Assembly: GCA_964059195.1 (NCBI GenBank)
Contig: CAXKWD010000015.1
Location: 1,426,001 to 1,490,000 of the forward strand
Length of the DNA: 64,000 nt
DNA from: Ectobius pallidus
Lineage: Eukaryota > Arthropoda > Insecta > Blattodea > Ectobiidae
Direction of reading: 5' to 3'
In this document: piece after piece, positions 61,135 to 64,000 of the stretch
How the letters are laid out: each line of letters starts with the position of its first letter
How positions within the stretch are numbered: the stretch's first letter is position 1
Position numbers and translations under genes: made by a program
Notes under the pieces: generated by a model
Databases searched by the model: none
The model's input: the letters and a program-made list of their open reading frames with translations, nothing else
What the model was told of the DNA's origin: nothing

Positions 61135-64000
61135 ATGACATTGCTAGGCAACAGTTTCGTATTTGGAGATGGCATTGCTAAGCTACAGTTCCTTGTTCAA
61201 AATGTCAATGCTAAGCAACAGTCAGGTGTTTTAAAAACTTCATTGCTAAGCAACAGTTTCCGGTTTAGTCTGGCATCGCTAGGCAACACTTTTGTGATAG
61301 AAAAATCTAATTGTTAGGCAGCCAAATTGTCTTTAAAAGTTACATTGCTAGGAAAAGTTACGACTTTGAAAAATGCATTGAAAGGTAAAGGTTTTTTGTC
61401 CGAAATTGACATTGCTACGCAACAGTATCTTTTTTTAAAAGCTTTTAATAGGTAGCAATATTATGTTTAAGAATGACATTGCTAAGCAACAGATCTTTTT
61501 GATGACTTTGCTAGGCAACAGTTTCCGGTTTAGACTGGCATGGCTAGGCAAAACTTTCGTGATAGAAAAATTACATTGTTAGGCAGCCAAATTGTATTTA
61601 AAAATTACATTGCTAGGAAAAAGTTTCACTTTGAAAAATGCATTGAAATGTAAAAGTTTTGTGTCTGAAATTGACATTGCTACGCAACAGTATATTTTTT
61701 TAAAAGTTTATAATAGGTAGCAATATTGTGTTTAAAAATGACATTGCTAAGCAACAGTTCTTTTTGACGACATTGCTAGGCAACAGTTCCCGGTTTAAAA
61801 TGGCATTGCTAGGCAACACTTTCGTGTTTTAAAACTCATTGCTAGGCAACAGTATTCTTTCTATTCAAGCAAAATTTACAACCCATGTTTTGCCATTAGC
61901 ATTTCACCGATATTTTCATTGTATGTATTGATCATTGAGGGATTAAAAACTATTCCTTATAGATGACATTGCTAGGCAACAGTTTCGTATTTGGAGATGG
62001 CATTGCTAAGCTACAGTTCCTTGTTCAAAATGTCAATGCTAAGCAACAGTCAGGTGTTTTAAAAACTTCATTGCTAAGCAACAGTTTCCGGTTTAGACTG
62101 GCATCGCTGGGCAACACTTTTGTGATAGAAAAATCTAATTGTTAGGCAGCCAAATTGTCTTTAAAAGTTACATTGCTATTAAAAGTTACGACTTTGAAAA
62201 ATGCATTGAAAGGTAAAGGTTTTTTGTCCGAAATTGACATTGCTACGCAACAGTATCTTTTTTTAAAAGCTTTTAATAGGTAGCAATATTATGTTTAAGA
62301 ATGACAGTGCTAAGCAACAGATCTTTTTGATGACTTTGCTAGGCAACAGTTTCCGGTTTAGACTGGCATGGCTAGGCAAAACTTTCGTGATAGAAAAATT
62401 ACATTGTTAGGCAGCCAAATTGTATTTAAAAATTACATTGCTAGGAAAAAGTTTCACTTTGAAAAATGCATTGAAATGTAAACGTTTTGTGTTTGAAATT
62501 GACATTGCTACGCAACAGTATATTTTTTTAAAAGTTTATAATATGTAGCAATATTGTGTTTAAAAATGACATTACTAAGGAACAGTTCTTTCTGACGACA
62601 TTGCTAGGCAACAGTTCCCGGTTTAAAATGGCTTTGCTAGGCAACACTTTCGTGTTTTAAAACTCATTGCTAGGCAACAGTATTCTTTCTATTCAAGCAA
62701 AACTTACAACCCATGTTTTGCCATTAGCATTTCACCGATATTTTCATTGTATGTATTGATCATTGAGGGATTAAAAACTATTCCTTATAGATGACATTGC
62801 TAGGCAACAGTTTCGTATTTGGAGATGGCATTGCTAAGCTACAGTTTCTTGTTCAAGATGTCAATGCTAAGCAACAGTCAGGTGTTTTAAAAACATCATT
62901 GCTAAGCAACAGTTTCCGGTTTAGACTGGCATCGCTAGGCAACACTTTTGTGATAGAAAAATCTAATTGTTAGGCAGCCAAATTGTCTTTAAAAGTTACA
63001 TTGCTAAGAAAAGTTACGACTTTGAAAAATGCATTGAAAGGTAAAGGTTTTGTGTCAGAAATTGACATATCTCCGCAACAGTATCTTTTTTTAAAAGCTT
63101 TTAATAGGTAGCAATATTATGATTAAAAATGACATTGCTAAGCAACAGATCTTTTTGATGACATTGCTAGGCAACAGTTTCCGGTTTAGACTGGCATGGC
63201 TAGGCAAAACTTTCGTGATAGAAAAATTACATTGTTAGGCAGCCAAATAGTATTTAAAAATTACATTGCTAGGAAAAAGTTTCGTCTTTGAATAATGCAT
63301 TGAAATGTAAAAGTTTGGTGTCTGAAATTGACATAGCTACGCAACAGTATATATTTTAAAAGTTTATAATAGGTAGCAATATTGTGTTTATAAATGACAT
63401 TGCTAAGAAAAGTTATTTTTTATGACATTGCTAGGCAACAGTTTCCGGTTTAAAATGGCATTGCTAGGCAACACTTTCGTGTTTTAAAACTCATTGCTAG
63501 GCAACAGTATTCTTTCTATTCAAGCAAAATTTACAACCCATGTTTTGCCATTAGCATTTCACCGATATTTTCATTGTATGTATTGATCATTGAGGGATTA
63601 AAAACTATTCCTTATAGATGACATTGCTAGGCAACAGTTTCGTATTTGGAGATGGCATTGCTAAGCTACAGTTCCTTGTTCAAAATGTCAATGCTAAGCA
63701 ACAGTCAGGTGTTTTAAAAACTTCATTGCTAAGCAACAGTTTCCGGTTTAGACTGGCATCGCTGGGCAACACTTTTGTGATAGAAAAATCTAATTGTTAG
63801 GCAGCCAAATTGTCTTTAAAAGTTACATTGCTATTAAAAGTTACGACTTTGAAAAATGCATTGAAAGGTAAAGGTTTTTTGTCCGAAATTGACATTGCTA
63901 CGCAACAGTATCTTTTTTTAAAAGCTTTTAATAGGTAGCAATATTATGTTTAAGAATGACAGTGCTAAGCAACAGATCTTTTTGATGACTTTGCTAGGCA
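61135..64000 (+). repeat. Right-edge sub-array with 1655-bp two-unit duplication; last unit truncated by the window
   Basis: Units 61963 and 63618 are 1655 bp apart and share ctgggcaacac in the leader, ctattaaaagttacg in block A (62177 and 63832) and gacagtgctaagc (62304 and 63959). The unit between them (62791) differs. The last unit breaks off in block A/B at the window edge, so the array continues to the right. Confidence 0.87.

Larger units (their letters stand above)
1..64000 (+). repeat. Hierarchical satellite array, ~827-bp higher-order units, 33-bp monomers
   Basis: The entire window is head-to-tail copies of one unit, all in the same orientation. Taking the ATG of the junction tatagATGacatt as the unit boundary, units start at 298, 1126, 1953, 2781, 3609, 4435, 4998, 5826, 6650, 7478, 8303, 9130, 9957, 10782, 11610, 12437, 13264, 14089, 14917, 16007, 16835, 17663, 18488, 19316, 20141, 20965, 21792, 22619, 23444, 24267, 25094, 25920, 26742, 27567, 28394, 29219, 30043, 30870, 31699, 32526, 33350, 34444, 35271, 36098, 36923, 37747, 38574, 39665, 40491, 41316, 42142, 42968, 43792, 44618, 45443, 46269, 47095, 47919, 48746, 49572, 50398, 51223, 52047, 52875, 53699, 54526, 55355, 56180, 57006, 57832, 58657, 59485, 60310, 61135, 61963, 62791 and 63618. 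Ordinary spacing is 822-829 bp; one interval is about 264 bp short and three are about 264 bp long. Composition is AT-rich. No unrelated insertion was seen. Confidence 0.97.

Noticed and set aside
1..64000. CRISPR array, because of short regularly spaced repeats of about 33 bp
   Set aside because: The linkers between cores are themselves repeated in every unit, repeats are degenerate and contiguous, and no cas genes occur. This is a tandem satellite.
1..64000. Whole pattern as an assembly artefact
   Set aside because: Units differ by many scattered, linked variants and by nested duplications with distinct private marks, which a simple misassembly loop would not generate. Individual length anomalies and the 4127-bp duplication still merit read-level checking.

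Overview
The whole 64 kb window is one uninterrupted tandem array of satellite DNA. I find no credible protein gene, RNA gene, transposon or CRISPR array on either strand. A strictly head-to-tail, AT-rich array of this length with nested repeat levels points to a eukaryotic nuclear genome, in constitutive heterochromatin such as a centromeric, pericentromeric or subtelomeric block. The sequence gives no basis for naming the lineage.

The array has at least four nested levels. (1) A degenerate monomer of about 33 bp is centred on ATTGCTAGGCAAC or a relative. (2) Eight monomers form a block of about 265 bp, present as two diverged adjacent copies, A and B. (3) A higher-order unit (HOR) of about 827 bp is built, in order, from a four-monomer leader, block A, block B, two more monomers and a 110-bp spacer that is not obviously made of monomers. 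Seventy-seven unit starts are visible: 76 closed intervals plus a partial unit at each edge. Apart from four anomalous units, lengths run from 822 to 829 bp. (4) Multi-unit segments carrying private variants recur at offsets of 828, 1655, 2483, 4127, 4700, 7704, about 10,178, 13,489, about 23,654 and 43,475 bp. This is the record expected from repeated unequal exchange or segmental duplication.

Region by region: 1-6649 is a three-unit (2483 bp) pattern with a contracted unit at 4435-4997. 6650-16006 is a mixed run ending in an expanded unit at 14917-16006. 16007-18487 holds a fresh single-unit tandem duplication. 18488-24266 alternates two unit classes. 24267-39664 is a mosaic carrying a 7704-bp-offset duplication and two expanded units at 33350-34443 and 38574-39664. 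39665-47918 is dominated by a five-unit, 4127-bp tandem duplication. 47919-56179 is largely a rearranged second copy of 24-32 kb. 56180-64000 is a mosaic ending in a 1655-bp two-unit duplication.

The most interesting signal is the monomer core. It is an inverted half-site pair, TTGC-NNN-GCAA, whose central bases vary while the arms are kept in many monomers, and its commonest form fits the X-box consensus bound by RFX transcription factors. If it is bound, the array would hold several hundred clustered sites. A second structure, once per block A, is a perfect 14-bp palindrome containing a HindIII site, nested between 8-bp inverted arms. Both functional readings are inference; the repeat architecture is read directly from the sequence.
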